Positions 23,813 through 32,481 of a stretch of 41,858 nt of DNA are shown in pieces. This stretch comes from Phormidium tenue FACHB-886 (lineage in GTDB: Bacteria; Cyanobacteriota; Cyanobacteriia; Elainellales; Elainellaceae): contig NZ_JACXWX010000040.1 in the NCBI RefSeq assembly GCF_014764505.1, positions 1 through 41,858 on the forward strand, in the 5' to 3' direction. The position numbers and the translations under genes are program-made. The stretch's first letter is position 1; the number at the start of each line of letters is the position of its first letter. The notes below the pieces were generated by a model. That model did not search any database, had not been told where the DNA came from, and worked only from the letters and a program-made list of their open reading frames with translations.

Positions 23813-23891
23813 ACGTGCCTCGATTAAAATTCTTTTTGTGTGAAAGCTGCACGTAGCGCGGCTTTTACACAAAAAGTTTGTCAAGGCATGT
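23813..23891. repeat. Foldback element, copy B
   Basis: A 19-base stem with two G-T pairs (23832-23850 / 23858-23876, loop ACGTAGC) is flanked by ACGTGCCT (23813-23820) and its near inverted complement AGGCATGT (23884-23891). The left end, ACGTGCCTCGATTAAAATT, and the stem (CTTTTTGTGTGAAAGC) align with the element at 16294-16376. It sits between the two sRNA-like units. Confidence 0.65.
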
Positions 23892-23973
23892 GCCTAGCGC
23901 TATAGCTGCCACAGCAGTTGAGGCAGGAGTAGGTCCAGCGTCGTGACGGCTATAGCACACTCAAAATTCCAAC

Positions 23974-24060
23974 AAAAAATCCCCAGCGGAACCGCCAGGG
24001 ATTTATTAGGGTGCATCTACCATTCCTCTCTTCCACCTCAAATGATGACATCAGGAAAAA
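23974..24060 (-). ncRNA. sRNA-like unit, copy 2, with own promoter and terminator
   Basis: Minus-strand unit of about 80 bases. It begins just after a good promoter (-10 TAGATT, 24064-24059) and ends in an 11-12 bp hairpin (plus-strand 23978-24003, CCGC/GCGG core) followed by six T. The shared block AGGGTGCATCTACCA is at plus-strand 24008-24022, preceded in the transcript by CCTGATG and GGAAGAGAGG. It contains no open frame of note. It lies 38 bases downstream of the DUF3598 stop codon, so a 3'-UTR origin is also possible. I cannot assign it to a named sRNA family (PsrR1, NsiR4, NsrR1, Yfr) from memory. Confidence 0.6.
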
Positions 24061-24086
24061 TCTACTGAAGAATCAGAAATTTGCAA
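24059..24086 (-). promoter_or_regulatory. Sigma70-type promoter of sRNA-like copy 2
   Basis: On the minus strand: -35 TTGCAA (24086-24081), 16-base spacer, -10 TAGATT (24064-24059). Each box matches 4 of 6 consensus positions. The predicted start near 24052 coincides with the start of the block conserved between the two copies. Confidence 0.5.
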
Positions 24087-24098
24087 TATGCGATCGCC

Positions 24099-24926
24099 TC
24101 ATGCCCGCTTTTCCGTAACCAATGTCAGGCTGCTCCAACCACCTTGGGCATCATAGCGGCGGATCATCCGCTGGCGCAGATTGTCTGCCAGCAGCCAGCC
24201 CGCTTCTAGTAAGAACGGCTGTCCTTTTGGAATAACCAGCGGTGTGTTTGCAGAAGCACCGTCGGGCAGCAGCAGCACCTGAATCGGATGGCTTTGCTCA
24301 AAGCGCAGCGTGGAGCCATCAATGGTTGCAGTTGAAGTCAAGGCAAGCTGAGGAGCAGTTAACTGTTGGATAAGACGATCGCCCTCTCGCCGTATGGAGA
24401 GCGTCGTGGCGTAGCGATCTGGGGTGCGCCAGTCCGGGTAGAGTGTAATGGCTTCGCCTTGCCAATCGCCCAAAAGCTGCTCTACTGTCAAGGGCGGACG
24501 AGCAGCCGCAGGCGTTCCTTGGCGATGTTCTCGGATTAAGGTAAAGCGATCGAGCTGGCTAGCAGTGTTAAACAATTGCACCAAACGGAGACGACGATCG
24601 CCTGCAATGAAGCCCAGCTCAGCACCAAACTCAGAAAAAGGGCCGAACTGGAGTGAGCCTTGAGAAAATGCCCCCGTCTCAAAGAAGAGGGTACTGCGGT
24701 TTAGAGTGCTGTACTCTAGCTCTTTGTTGTAGATGCGATCGCCTGCTGCCGAAAAATGCTGGACTGTTTGATGGACAGTCTGATTGTTGTGAAGTCCTTC
24801 TAGTGTCACTAAGCTGGGAATCTCTTCTTCAAGAACGCCATGAGGCGAGAGGCGTGCAAATGAGCCTTGCCAAGCGCCCAAGTTGCGCAGGAGACAGTCC
24901 CATTGGGAAGAGCTAGCTTGAGTCAT
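24099..24926 (-). CDS. DUF3598 family protein
   Basis: A 275-residue soluble protein of the DUF3598 family (lipocalin/calycin-like beta barrels, common in cyanobacteria), molecular function unknown. The first barrel starts WDCLLRNLGAWQGSFARLSP, a typical family N-terminus. The second starts LLGDWQGEAITLYPDW near residue 150. The C-terminus carries AGWLLADNLRQRMIRRYDAQGGWSSLTLV, quoted in part: LRQRMIRRYDAQG, as in this family. There is no signal peptide. No strong ribosome site is seen. It is immediately upstream of the sRNA-like unit on the same strand. Confidence 0.88.
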   Translation of the reverse strand: MTQASSSQWDCLLRNLGAWQGSFARLSPHGVLEEEIPSLVTLEGLHNNQTVHQTVQHFSAAGDRIYNKELEYSTLNRSTLFFETGAFSQGSLQFGPFSEFGAELGFIAGDRRLRLVQLFNTASQLDRFTLIREHRQGTPAAARPPLTVEQLLGDWQGEAITLYPDWRTPDRYATTLSIRREGDRLIQQLTAPQLALTSTATIDGSTLRFEQSHPIQVLLLPDGASANTPLVIPKGQPFLLEAGWLLADNLRQRMIRRYDAQGGWSSLTLVTEKRA

Positions 24927-25346
24927 GACCGTATGAGTGATGAGAGGTTCCTACTCGTGACAGATGGTAAGCAAACGCAGCAGATTTGTACAATACGACA
25001 CTAGATGATTATGTCCTGTAGCTTGATCCACTAAAAGGTGTTGCTCTGCCAAACAAATTCTTCACTACTACTTTATTAAATACCTTGAACAAAACATAAA
25101 GGCTTTAGAGAATTTTGTGATTGTTCCTCTAATATCAACTGTAATTTGGCGGGCGTCTTTAATAGAGTCTATATGGTCTAGATTGTCTGGGTTTTAGCGC
25201 AATGAGCTACAGTTTTTCACCTGAGATATAAGCAAGCAAAAATATGGGTTGATCTGAAGCAGGAAGTGCTACCCACACTGTTAGCCTCGCACCACCCATA
25301 GCTGTATTAAACATCCCACAGGGTCTACACTGGCACGTACTCGCCT
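24927..25346. other. Divergent spacer between DUF3598 and RlpA-like genes
   Basis: No gene seen in 420 bases. It should hold both promoters. No clear -10/-35 pair or operator was recognised. Confidence 0.5.
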
Positions 25347-26627
25347 ATGATTAGCGTTATCGATGTACCCCCGGTTCCTAGCAGCCAGGTTCATTTTGCT
25401 GCTGCTGCGCCTGTTAGCTCAGAGACGGCAGCGCTAGAAGGTTCAACGCTTCTCACACAGCCATCTGTCTGGAAGTCATTCGTACCCAAACATCTCCATC
25501 TACCAGAAGAGGTGGGAACTGTAGTGCTTCAGGCTGTTGTACAGCCTCCCATCACCTTGCCACAGCCTGTTGTCAGCGCGATCTCGCTCCAGAACCCTCA
25601 TACTTGGCTTGAGGCTGCAACTCCGCTGCGATCCAACCCCAAGCCTTTGGTTAAAAGTATTCTTGTTTGGTCGGCAGGTGCCAGCCGTGCCCTTAAACCG
25701 GACCTATCGCTAATTGCAGTTCGAGAAGCTCAAAATCCCCAGTCACCCGAAGCCACGTCTAGCGCCATTGTTAGCTCCAGAACTGAAAGCGCTGAGCCAA
25801 AGGACTCGGAAGAAAAAAGCGAAGCTAAAGCAACTGAGCCAAGCGCTGAAAGCATTGAAGAAACCAGCGTGGCAGGAGTTGACGTGGCTGCGAAGGCGAC
25901 CGATAGTCCGCTCGAAACTCCCAAGAATTGCATCGCTGCTGAAGAAATGTTGCCCAAAGCAGCGTTTTCTAGCATGTTTCAAGTGCAGGTCAAAGGGAAG
26001 CCGATCGCCTACCTGCCAACTCAAGCAGCAGCTGACACGCTGTCGCAGCAGGTCGAGCAACTCCTTCAGCTGCCCCAATTTAACCCGGAAACTTTGCAGC
26101 CTGCGATCGTCAATGGGGTACCTGTCGGTAAGGCGGCAGACTCCATTTTGTTTGAAGTCACGCCGGATTTGGCAGCCTCTTACGATCACAACCCAACGCT
26201 CTTGGCAATTGCCTGGATTAATGAACTGCGAACCGCACTGGGCGCAAAGCCAATCGCTCTGGCAGATGCTCAAAGCCGGATGCATAACTTGATGCCGACC
26301 CAGAAACAGCTTAAGGGCAATGCTTCCTGGTACGACCCTACCCTAGAAGGCAACATAACTGCCACAGGTGAAACTTTTGAGATGACTGACCTGACAGCCG
26401 CTCACCCGACGTTGCCTTTTGGCACTTATTTGAAGGTAACCAATCGAGAAACTGATGATTCGATCATTGTGCGGGTAAATGATCGGGGTCCTTACCTGGA
26501 AGACCGATCGCTGGATGTATCGGGGGAGGCAGCGCGCTGCCTCAACAGTGAAATATCGGGAGTTGTCCCATTTCAAGCAGTGATCATGGAATCTCCGCAG
26601 CCTCAGGAAGCACCCTCAAGCCTTTAA
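25347..26627 (+). CDS. RlpA-like double-psi beta-barrel protein
   Basis: A 426-residue protein whose last 100 residues form an RlpA domain: GNASWYDPTLEGNITATGE, DLTAAHPTLPFGTYLKVTN, VRVNDRGPYLEDRSLDVSG. RlpA proteins bind or cleave naked glycan strands of peptidoglycan at septa. The YDP..GxxTATGE and VRVNDRGP blocks keep the conserved Asp. Residues 1-330 are a long Ser/Glu/Ala-rich, probably disordered region with a small folded part (about 210-310, FQVQVKGKPIAYLP). Unusually, no signal peptide is visible, though an in-frame stop at 25308 limits extension. Export is therefore unexplained; a mis-set start or an upstream frameshift is possible. Confidence 0.85.
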   Translation: MISVIDVPPVPSSQVHFAAAAPVSSETAALEGSTLLTQPSVWKSFVPKHLHLPEEVGTVVLQAVVQPPITLPQPVVSAISLQNPHTWLEAATPLRSNPKPLVKSILVWSAGASRALKPDLSLIAVREAQNPQSPEATSSAIVSSRTESAEPKDSEEKSEAKATEPSAESIEETSVAGVDVAAKATDSPLETPKNCIAAEEMLPKAAFSSMFQVQVKGKPIAYLPTQAAADTLSQQVEQLLQLPQFNPETLQPAIVNGVPVGKAADSILFEVTPDLAASYDHNPTLLAIAWINELRTALGAKPIALADAQSRMHNLMPTQKQLKGNASWYDPTLEGNITATGETFEMTDLTAAHPTLPFGTYLKVTNRETDDSIIVRVNDRGPYLEDRSLDVSGEAARCLNSEISGVVPFQAVIMESPQPQEAPSSL

Positions 26628-26821
26628 AGTTTGCGCTTCTGCAGGTGGCATAGCCATAGTCCCACGCTCGAAACAGCTTTCGCAGAGGCGCCTGCAAAAT
26701 AAGCGATCGGGCTAACATGCCTAATGCCATAGAAGCTGTAAGCCACTGATTCGATTAATCAGAAATAGCAGAACCATAGGTGTGTTTCTTAAGTACAATG
26801 AAGCCCGCTTTAGGGATTGTT

Positions 26822-28618
26822 ATGGTCGAGCAGATCGAAACAGAGGTGCTGGTCGTTGGTGGCGGTACAGGGGGAACAGCAGCAGCCATTCAGGCGGCGC
26901 GGCGCGGCGCAAACACTATTTTGGTGAGTGAGCTACCGTGGCTGGGCGGCATGCTAACAGCAGCAGGCGTTACAGCACCCGATGGCAATGAACTTGTTGC
27001 TTTCCAGACAGGTATTTGGGGGGCGTTTCTGCGGACATTGCAACAGCGACAGGCAGGCGGCTTAGATCACGCTTGGGTCAGCTTCTTTACCTATGAGCCG
27101 CAAGTGGGAGCAGCAATCTTTGCCGATTGGGTAAAAGCGCTACCAAACCTACGCTGGCTCCGGGGGCAAGTGCCTTTAGCAGTCCATCGGCAGGGCGATC
27201 GAATCACAGGCGTTCGCTTTGCCAACTATGATATCCGGGCAGCTATTACGCTAGATGGAACCGAGCTGGGCGATCTGCTGGCACTTGCGGAAGTGCCGCA
27301 CTGCTGGGGCTGGGAGTGGCGATCGCAAACGCAGGAGCCGAGCGCCCCAGTTGCCCCTAATCAAATCACCCAGCAGTACGCAGTCCAAGCGCCAACCTGG
27401 GTAGTTGTGCTGCAGGATTTTGGCGAGCAAGCGCCAGCCATCGCAGCTTCTGTCGATAACGCAGAGCGCTTTAGTGGAACTTGGGCAGGCTATGGGGCAG
27501 CACAATTTCTGGACTATGGGCGGCTACCAGGAGGTCGCTTCATGATCAATTGGCCCCAGCAAGGCAATGATTATGGTGTAGGGCTCGATCGCCTAATCTC
27601 TAGCGCTGCCCATCAGGAGTTTCTGCAAGAAGCCTACTGGCATTCCCACTGCTACGCCCGCTTTCTGCAGAACGAGCTAGGGCAGCGCTATGGTTTAGCC
27701 GATGTCTTTCCTAAATTTGCAGGTCAGCTAGGCGGTGGAGCTTTCGCCTTGCATCCCTACTACCGTGAAAGTCGGCGGCTGCAGGGACTCGTCACCGTGC
27801 GAGAACAAGACATTTTACCCATTGCTACCGAGAACGGACGGGGGCAAGTTGCCGCCTTGCCCATCAACGAACTAGGGCAAGTGGATGCGATCGCCATTGG
27901 CAACTATGCAAACGATCATCACTATCCTGGGTTTGAGTTTGCCTTGCAGCCCAAGTCGATTCGCTGGGGCGGACGCTGGACAGGAACACCGTTTGCGTTG
28001 CCCTACCGTTGTTTAGTGCCAGCAACGATCGAGGGCTTGCTAGTCTGCGAGAAAAATATTTCGGTGTCTCACATTGCCAATGGAGCAACTCGCCTCCAGC
28101 CTGCGGTGTTGGGCATTGGGCAGGCGGCAGGCATGGCGGCAGCGCTCTGCATTGAGCAACGCTGTCAGCCCAGAGCACTGCCCGTACGATCGCTGCAGAC
28201 CGCCTTGCTCACCGATCCAAGTGCTCCAGCCATAGTTATACCGTTGTTTAATCTGCCGCCTCATCATCTAGATTGGCTAGATCGTCAGCAGTTTTATCTC
28301 GATCATCCAGAGCAATACCCGATCGATGGCAATTGTCCTGTAGTGTCAGCAGCGAGAGCGGCAACCTCCCAGGCGCGATCCTTCACGCAGTCCTTCAAAG
28401 GGCAATTTCATCGGCGCGCCGAGCAGGACTACGCCTTCACCATGACGCAACCTGGCTCCACACAAACTTTCACCCTAGTAACCCTAGAGCCTGCAGTTGA
28501 TCGGCAGCTACAAACGCTAAACGATGGACTGCAGATTAGAGTGGCAGGACGGCTAAACCGAGCAGGCAACTGGATTGTGGCAGAAGCGATCGAAGTACAC
28601 TCCCCGCAGTCCCTTTAG
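26822..28618 (+). CDS. FAD-dependent oxidoreductase (FAD_oxidored type)
   Basis: A 598-residue flavoprotein of the family often annotated only as FAD-dependent oxidoreductase. The N-terminal FAD fold reads EVLVVGGGTGGTAAAIQAARRGANT (GxGxxG at about residues 13-18), followed by PWLGGMLTAAG, and a second conserved patch, HIANGATRLQPAVLGIGQAAGMAA, near residue 430. The C-terminal 80 residues are a small beta-rich extension. The substrate is unknown. The start at 26822 has an AGGG site; 26798 and 26780 are less likely. There is no signal peptide. It converges on the Psb32-like gene. Confidence 0.85.
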   Translation: MVEQIETEVLVVGGGTGGTAAAIQAARRGANTILVSELPWLGGMLTAAGVTAPDGNELVAFQTGIWGAFLRTLQQRQAGGLDHAWVSFFTYEPQVGAAIFADWVKALPNLRWLRGQVPLAVHRQGDRITGVRFANYDIRAAITLDGTELGDLLALAEVPHCWGWEWRSQTQEPSAPVAPNQITQQYAVQAPTWVVVLQDFGEQAPAIAASVDNAERFSGTWAGYGAAQFLDYGRLPGGRFMINWPQQGNDYGVGLDRLISSAAHQEFLQEAYWHSHCYARFLQNELGQRYGLADVFPKFAGQLGGGAFALHPYYRESRRLQGLVTVREQDILPIATENGRGQVAALPINELGQVDAIAIGNYANDHHYPGFEFALQPKSIRWGGRWTGTPFALPYRCLVPATIEGLLVCEKNISVSHIANGATRLQPAVLGIGQAAGMAAALCIEQRCQPRALPVRSLQTALLTDPSAPAIVIPLFNLPPHHLDWLDRQQFYLDHPEQYPIDGNCPVVSAARAATSQARSFTQSFKGQFHRRAEQDYAFTMTQPGSTQTFTLVTLEPAVDRQLQTLNDGLQIRVAGRLNRAGNWIVAEAIEVHSPQSL

Positions 28619-28711
28619 GGTGCGTTTTATGCCGCTAAGCATCTAGGTTCAGAATATTTTTAGTAAAAAGTATTTGAGCTAGCGCATGGGCAGAGCACGA
28701 TAAAGCGAACT

Positions 28712-29464
28712 CTAAGACTGGAAGGCTTGATACAAATAGTATGTTGCCATCGGAATCACCGTTGCCAGCAGCAGCAGCACCCCAACCACAACCGTCGCGC
28801 TGCGGTCGTCTGTGTCTTCAGCTTTGGCAAAGGTTCCTTCGGTGTTGATCGTATCTGCAACCACAGGAGCGCCGGGATCAGGTTCGCCACTGAGGATAGC
28901 CGAGAGGCGATCGCTGGCGTCTAGGAATGCTTGGTTGTACTTATTGCCGCTCCGGAGCGGCACCATCATAGTTTCTTGAGCAATGCTAGCAGCAGTTTCA
29001 TCGGGCAGAACCGCTTTGATGGCTTCACCTGTGCGAATGGCGATCGTGTTCGTCACATTGTCTAAGACGATTAGCACCTGATCTGCCTGTGCTTCTGAGG
29101 TGGGAAACCACTTCTCAAATAGCGCATCGGCGAAAGTTTCGATCGTTTCGCCGTAGTCGAGGCGGTGAATGGTCACAAATCGGACTTCTTTGCCGGTTTT
29201 GGCAGTCAAACTTTCGAGTTCGCTGTTCAGCTCATTTTGGCTCAAGCGGCTGAGGACTTCTGCATCATCAATGATTCGATTGGCATCGCCTGCCCTGATA
29301 GTCGGCATGTTGTAAACCCCTGTTGCTTCAGCAGAAGGAGTTCCAACCATCCAGAGCTGCAGCGATAGCACAAACCCCAGCAGCGACATCAGCCATGGGG
29401 CAGCAGAAAGAGAGAATGAAGTAGAGGGCAGGTTTCGAGGCAGAACTTGATGGTGCTGTATCAT
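28712..29464 (-). CDS. psb32: TPM-domain protein, Psb32-like photosystem II repair factor
   Basis: A 250-residue thylakoid-type protein: an N-terminal signal peptide (hydrophobic WLMSLLGFVLSLQLWMVG, cleavage near SAEA), a lumenal TPM domain (about residues 55-190; IIDDAEVLSRLSQNELNSEL, FVTIHRLDYGETIETFADAL, DQVLIVLDNVTNTIAIRTGE), and a C-terminal membrane helix (VVVGVLLLLATVIPMATYYL). This layout is that of cyanobacterial Psb32 and plant TLP18.3, which help protect and repair photosystem II. The start at 29464 has AAGGA at good spacing; the frame is open further upstream to 29566. Confidence 0.88.
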   Translation of the reverse strand: MIQHHQVLPRNLPSTSFSLSAAPWLMSLLGFVLSLQLWMVGTPSAEATGVYNMPTIRAGDANRIIDDAEVLSRLSQNELNSELESLTAKTGKEVRFVTIHRLDYGETIETFADALFEKWFPTSEAQADQVLIVLDNVTNTIAIRTGEAIKAVLPDETAASIAQETMMVPLRSGNKYNQAFLDASDRLSAILSGEPDPGAPVVADTINTEGTFAKAEDTDDRSATVVVGVLLLLATVIPMATYYLYQAFQS

Positions 29465-30243
29465 CGTGCATTCCTTAAGGCTTCTTATCAAAATATTACA
29501 GGGCACCTCGCCGCTTGAGAAGAGTAAAGCAGAACGAGCGATCGTGCATTCATTCAAAAACTGCAATTTGAACCCTGTTTACTTCAGGCAAATAACGATT
29601 GTCACATCGCTTCTTGTTGCTATGTCTGTCCCTTTTGTTGAGCAAGATTTTTGGCTACCTTTTCTGTGGAAGCGGTTGGTAGGAGAGCGAACTCTTTGGT
29701 TATTTCGATGGCAAAGTAGAGATAGTATTTCAGCTTAGGTTGCGAAAACTGTAACTGAGAAACTCGATCGAACTAAGAGTGGCAAAGTAGGGATATTGGT
29801 TCAGCTTTTTGGTGAATAGGAAACGTTTCTTCCCCTTAGAACTAACCTACAAAAGCAGGAACTTACCCCACTTTTTCAAGTCTAGAAGAAACAAAAGAAT
29901 GCAAAGGTGAGTCAACTGTTGATATTTTTAAGGATGCGATTAGTACATCATCAGAAGAACATTTAGATGAATTCTAGATGATACAGTGGCTGTAGCTTCT
30001 GCAAGCATGTCTTAATTGCACAACAGTGATCTGCAACGCTTCCAATTTTAGAGATCTCGATCGCTCAAAAATTGCTTCGTTTTTGAATTCAGCAGACAGA
30101 GATCGGCTGACCAAAAAACGAACTTTAGATCTCGATCGTCTCTCATAAAGTTAAAGTTACCTTTAAGTTCTTTACAAATTTCTCAGGCTTGAGCAGCAGT
30201 CTAGCTCGACAATCTAAATCTAATTTGTGAGGAGATCCCTTCA
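29465..30243. other. Divergent spacer between Psb32-like and SIMPL genes
   Basis: No gene seen in about 780 bases. It holds a 28-base direct repeat (29709-29807), two copies of a GATCTCGATCG-containing block (about 30053-30064 and 30127-30138), and a loose TTCGTTTTT / AAAAACGAA inverted repeat (about 30077-30122). These may be promoter elements. Confidence 0.5.
29709..29807 (+). repeat. 28-base imperfect direct repeat
   Basis: TGGCAAAGTAG-A-GATAG...TTCAGCTT at 29709-29736 recurs at 29780-29807 with five or so mismatches, period 71. It lies between divergent genes, so it could be paired operator sites or a simple duplication. Confidence 0.5.
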
Positions 30244-31011
30244 ATGAAATCTGCTTCAACCCCATTTACTTTGGCTCATCGGACACGCATTCAGAAAATT
30301 TTGTCTCAGAAGTATTTACTCCTGCCGCTATTGGTCGGCGCGCTTAGTCTGTCTGCAATTCACCCCGCAATGGCTCATGAGGAACAGATGCTACGAACGC
30401 TAACAGTCACAGGAATAGGAAAAGAATCAATTCCGACAACGCTAGCGCTGGTGCAGCTTGGCGTTGAAGTGCAGGGCAAAACGGCAGAAGAAGTGCAGCA
30501 AGAGGTAGCGCGGCGCTCGTCTGCGGTAGTAGAGCTGCTGCAGTCGCGCAACGTCAGCCTGCTGCAAACGACAGGCGTTTATCTCAGCCCCACCTACGAC
30601 TACAACGACGGGCAACAGCGCCTCACGGGTTACACTGCCACTAATACCGTCAGCTTTCGGGTCAGCAGCGATCGCGCCGGTACGCTGCTAGATGAAGCAG
30701 TGCGGGCGGGCGCAACCCGGATTGACGGCATCACCTTTGCCGCAGAAGACGCGGCAGTGGCAACAGCGCAGCAGCAGGCCATTCGGGAAGCAACCCAAGA
30801 TGCCCAGTCACAGGCAGAAGCAGCCTTTGGGGCACTGGGCTTGCAGCGCGGCGAGGTTGTCAGCGTGCAGGTAAATGGGGCAACGCCTCCCTCGCCAGTC
30901 CCTGTTCCCTATGCTGCACAGGCGATGGCGAGAGATGTGGCAGCTTCAACGCCTGTAGTTGGCGGCGAACAGGAAGTGCAAGCCTCGGTCACGCTGCAAA
31001 TTCAGTACTAG
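30244..31011 (+). CDS. SIMPL domain-containing secreted protein
   Basis: A 255-residue exported protein with a signal peptide (LLPLLVGALSLSAIHPAMA, cleavage before HEE) and a SIMPL domain: LRTLTVTGIGKESIPTTLA, VQLGVEVQGKTAEEVQQEVA and NTVSFRVSSDRAGTLLDEAV. Family members are periplasmic or outer-membrane proteins of ill-defined function. GAGGAG precedes the ATG. The Ala/Pro-rich segment near residues 215-235 is a likely flexible linker. It is followed by a strong terminator. Confidence 0.9.
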   Translation: MKSASTPFTLAHRTRIQKILSQKYLLLPLLVGALSLSAIHPAMAHEEQMLRTLTVTGIGKESIPTTLALVQLGVEVQGKTAEEVQQEVARRSSAVVELLQSRNVSLLQTTGVYLSPTYDYNDGQQRLTGYTATNTVSFRVSSDRAGTLLDEAVRAGATRIDGITFAAEDAAVATAQQQAIREATQDAQSQAEAAFGALGLQRGEVVSVQVNGATPPSPVPVPYAAQAMARDVAASTPVVGGEQEVQASVTLQIQY

Positions 31012-31021
31012 GTTCGCCGTC

Positions 31022-31069
31022 TCGCGCCATTTAAGCTGCACCTCGCATGGCTTAAATGGCGCGATCGTT
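31022..31069 (+). terminator. Terminator after the SIMPL gene
   Basis: TCGCGCCATTTAAGC (31022-31036) pairs perfectly with GCTTAAATGGCGCGA (31050-31064), followed by TCGTTTTTA. It starts 11 bases after the stop codon. Confidence 0.85.
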
Positions 31070-31167
31070 TTTACGTTGGCGCAATCGATTTTACAATAGT
31101 CTACCGTTTCCCCAGAACCCGCTTGACCTCGCTAGGATAAAGAAGTTGAGCGATCAGGAATCAAGTT

Positions 31168-31740
31168 ATGCGTCGGGGATTAGGACTAGGACTTGCCATT
31201 AGCATTGGGCTAGGAACCGTTGCAGCGCTGCCGGATCAGTCGGGGCAAGCCGTCGAGCTGCGCGGTCAAGTTTATTTTGACCATCCGCCTGCTTTGCTGG
31301 ATGCTTCGACTACACAACGACAAACTGCCACCTCTAGCGCAGTCCACTATTTTACACTCAGCGTTCCTGCCGACGCTGGCGAACCGCTGCAGCGCGTGGA
31401 AATAGCTCAGAGAGACAGTTCCAACAGCGTTAAGCTAATTCGCTACGAGGCGGATGAAACTAGAGCATTTCTGGGCACTCGGCGCGATCGTCAGAGTGAG
31501 CTGACGTTAGGCGAAACCACATACGATCGAGATAGTCAAACGATTTCTGTGTCGTTCGATCCGCCTGTGCCGCCCGGAGAAACTGTGACGATTGGGCTGC
31601 GTCCAGTGCGGAACCCACTGCAGGATGGCATCTACCTATTTGGGGTGACAGCGTTCCCTGCCGGCGAAAATCCCTCTGGGCAGTTCTTAGGCTACGGGAG
31701 ACTCACCTTCGATAAGCCCGATAGCCCATTTTTCTTCTAA
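31168..31740 (+). CDS. DUF2808 domain-containing secreted protein
   Basis: A 190-residue protein with a short signal peptide (GLGLGLAISIGLGTVAALP) and a DUF2808 domain, a family found mainly in cyanobacteria and of unknown function. Recognisable pieces are VYFDHPPALLDASTTQ, YFTLSVPADAGEPLQRVEI, VSFDPPVPPGETVTIGLRP and GIYLFGVTAFPAGENP. AGGA lies before the ATG. It is a separate unit from SIMPL because a terminator stands between them. Confidence 0.9.
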   Translation: MRRGLGLGLAISIGLGTVAALPDQSGQAVELRGQVYFDHPPALLDASTTQRQTATSSAVHYFTLSVPADAGEPLQRVEIAQRDSSNSVKLIRYEADETRAFLGTRRDRQSELTLGETTYDRDSQTISVSFDPPVPPGETVTIGLRPVRNPLQDGIYLFGVTAFPAGENPSGQFLGYGRLTFDKPDSPFFF

Positions 31741-31781
31741 CTTACGGTTTCGCTGTGCCGCCTTTGGCAAGCGTCTTTCTT

Positions 31782-31815
31782 TAGCCTGAAGCTGGCTCCG
31801 CGTCGCTTCAGGCTA
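31782..31815 (+). terminator. Hairpin after the DUF2808 gene
   Basis: TAGCCTGAAGC (31782-31792) pairs with GCTTCAGGCTA (31805-31815). The 12-base loop and short TTTGA tail make it a moderate terminator. It ends just before the marR promoter. Confidence 0.65.
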
Positions 31816-31816
31816 T

Positions 31817-31845
31817 TTGACTTTCTCTAGAAATGTACTTATATT
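31817..31845 (+). promoter_or_regulatory. Promoter of the marR-emr cluster
   Basis: -35 TTGACT (31817-31822), 17-base spacer, -10 TATATT (31840-31845), each 5 of 6 consensus. An 8-base palindrome, TATTAATA (31842-31849), overlaps the -10 box and is a possible repressor half-site. The predicted start is about 31852, 30 bases before the marR ATG. Confidence 0.65.
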
Positions 31846-31882
31846 AATAGTTAGCGTGCGAAGTAAATAGCTCGATTCAGCC

Positions 31883-32353
31883 ATGGACATTAATCCTATG
31901 CTCCCATCCCAAACTACTGAGCAGTGGCAAGCTGTTAAAGCTCCTCATAGTCTGGGCTATCGGCTTAAGCTGCTATCTCAACTACTGGCTAGAAAGTTTC
32001 AAGAGCGGCTTGAGCCCTACGGATTAACTCCCTTTCATTGGATAGTGCTGTGCTGCCTCTGGGAGCAAGATGGACTCGCCACCAGCGAGCTAGGCGAGCG
32101 CCTCTGTCAGGTTGGGGGAACGCTGACGGGTGTTCTCGATCGTATGGAAGAGCGTAACCTGGTCCGACGACAGCGCGATGCTCAAGATCGACGGGTTTGG
32201 CGGATCTGGCTCACAGAAGAAGGGCAAAAACTAGAACACACTCTAACTCCTTTGTCGGCAGAAGTGAACGAACTGGCAGTTCAGGGTCGCTCGGAAGCGG
32301 AGCGGCGGTTGCTCTCAGACTGGGTGAACCAAATGATCGCTAATGTTTCTTAG
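31883..32353 (+). CDS. MarR family transcriptional regulator
   Basis: A 156-residue winged-helix regulator. It has dimerising N-terminal helices (LGYRLKLLSQLLARKFQERL), the recognition region GLATSELGERLCQVGGTLTGVLDRMEER and the wing VRRQRDAQDRRVWRIWLTEEG with the family DxRxxR-like DRRVWR. MarR proteins of this kind usually repress an adjacent efflux operon and release on ligand binding. It is encoded just upstream of emrA-emrB-emrB on the same strand, so it probably controls that cluster and itself; this is inference. Confidence 0.92.
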   Translation: MDINPMLPSQTTEQWQAVKAPHSLGYRLKLLSQLLARKFQERLEPYGLTPFHWIVLCCLWEQDGLATSELGERLCQVGGTLTGVLDRMEERNLVRRQRDAQDRRVWRIWLTEEGQKLEHTLTPLSAEVNELAVQGRSEAERRLLSDWVNQMIANVS

Positions 32354-32481
32354 TGAGTCTGTAAGTCTATTAACTAGATCGACCAAACCGTTCTAAAAAG
32401 TTTCCCTAATACTACGTACTCTAATTAAAAGCAGTCGTACCAACTCTGTACAAATCAAAGTAGAACTGAACTAGTAGAACT

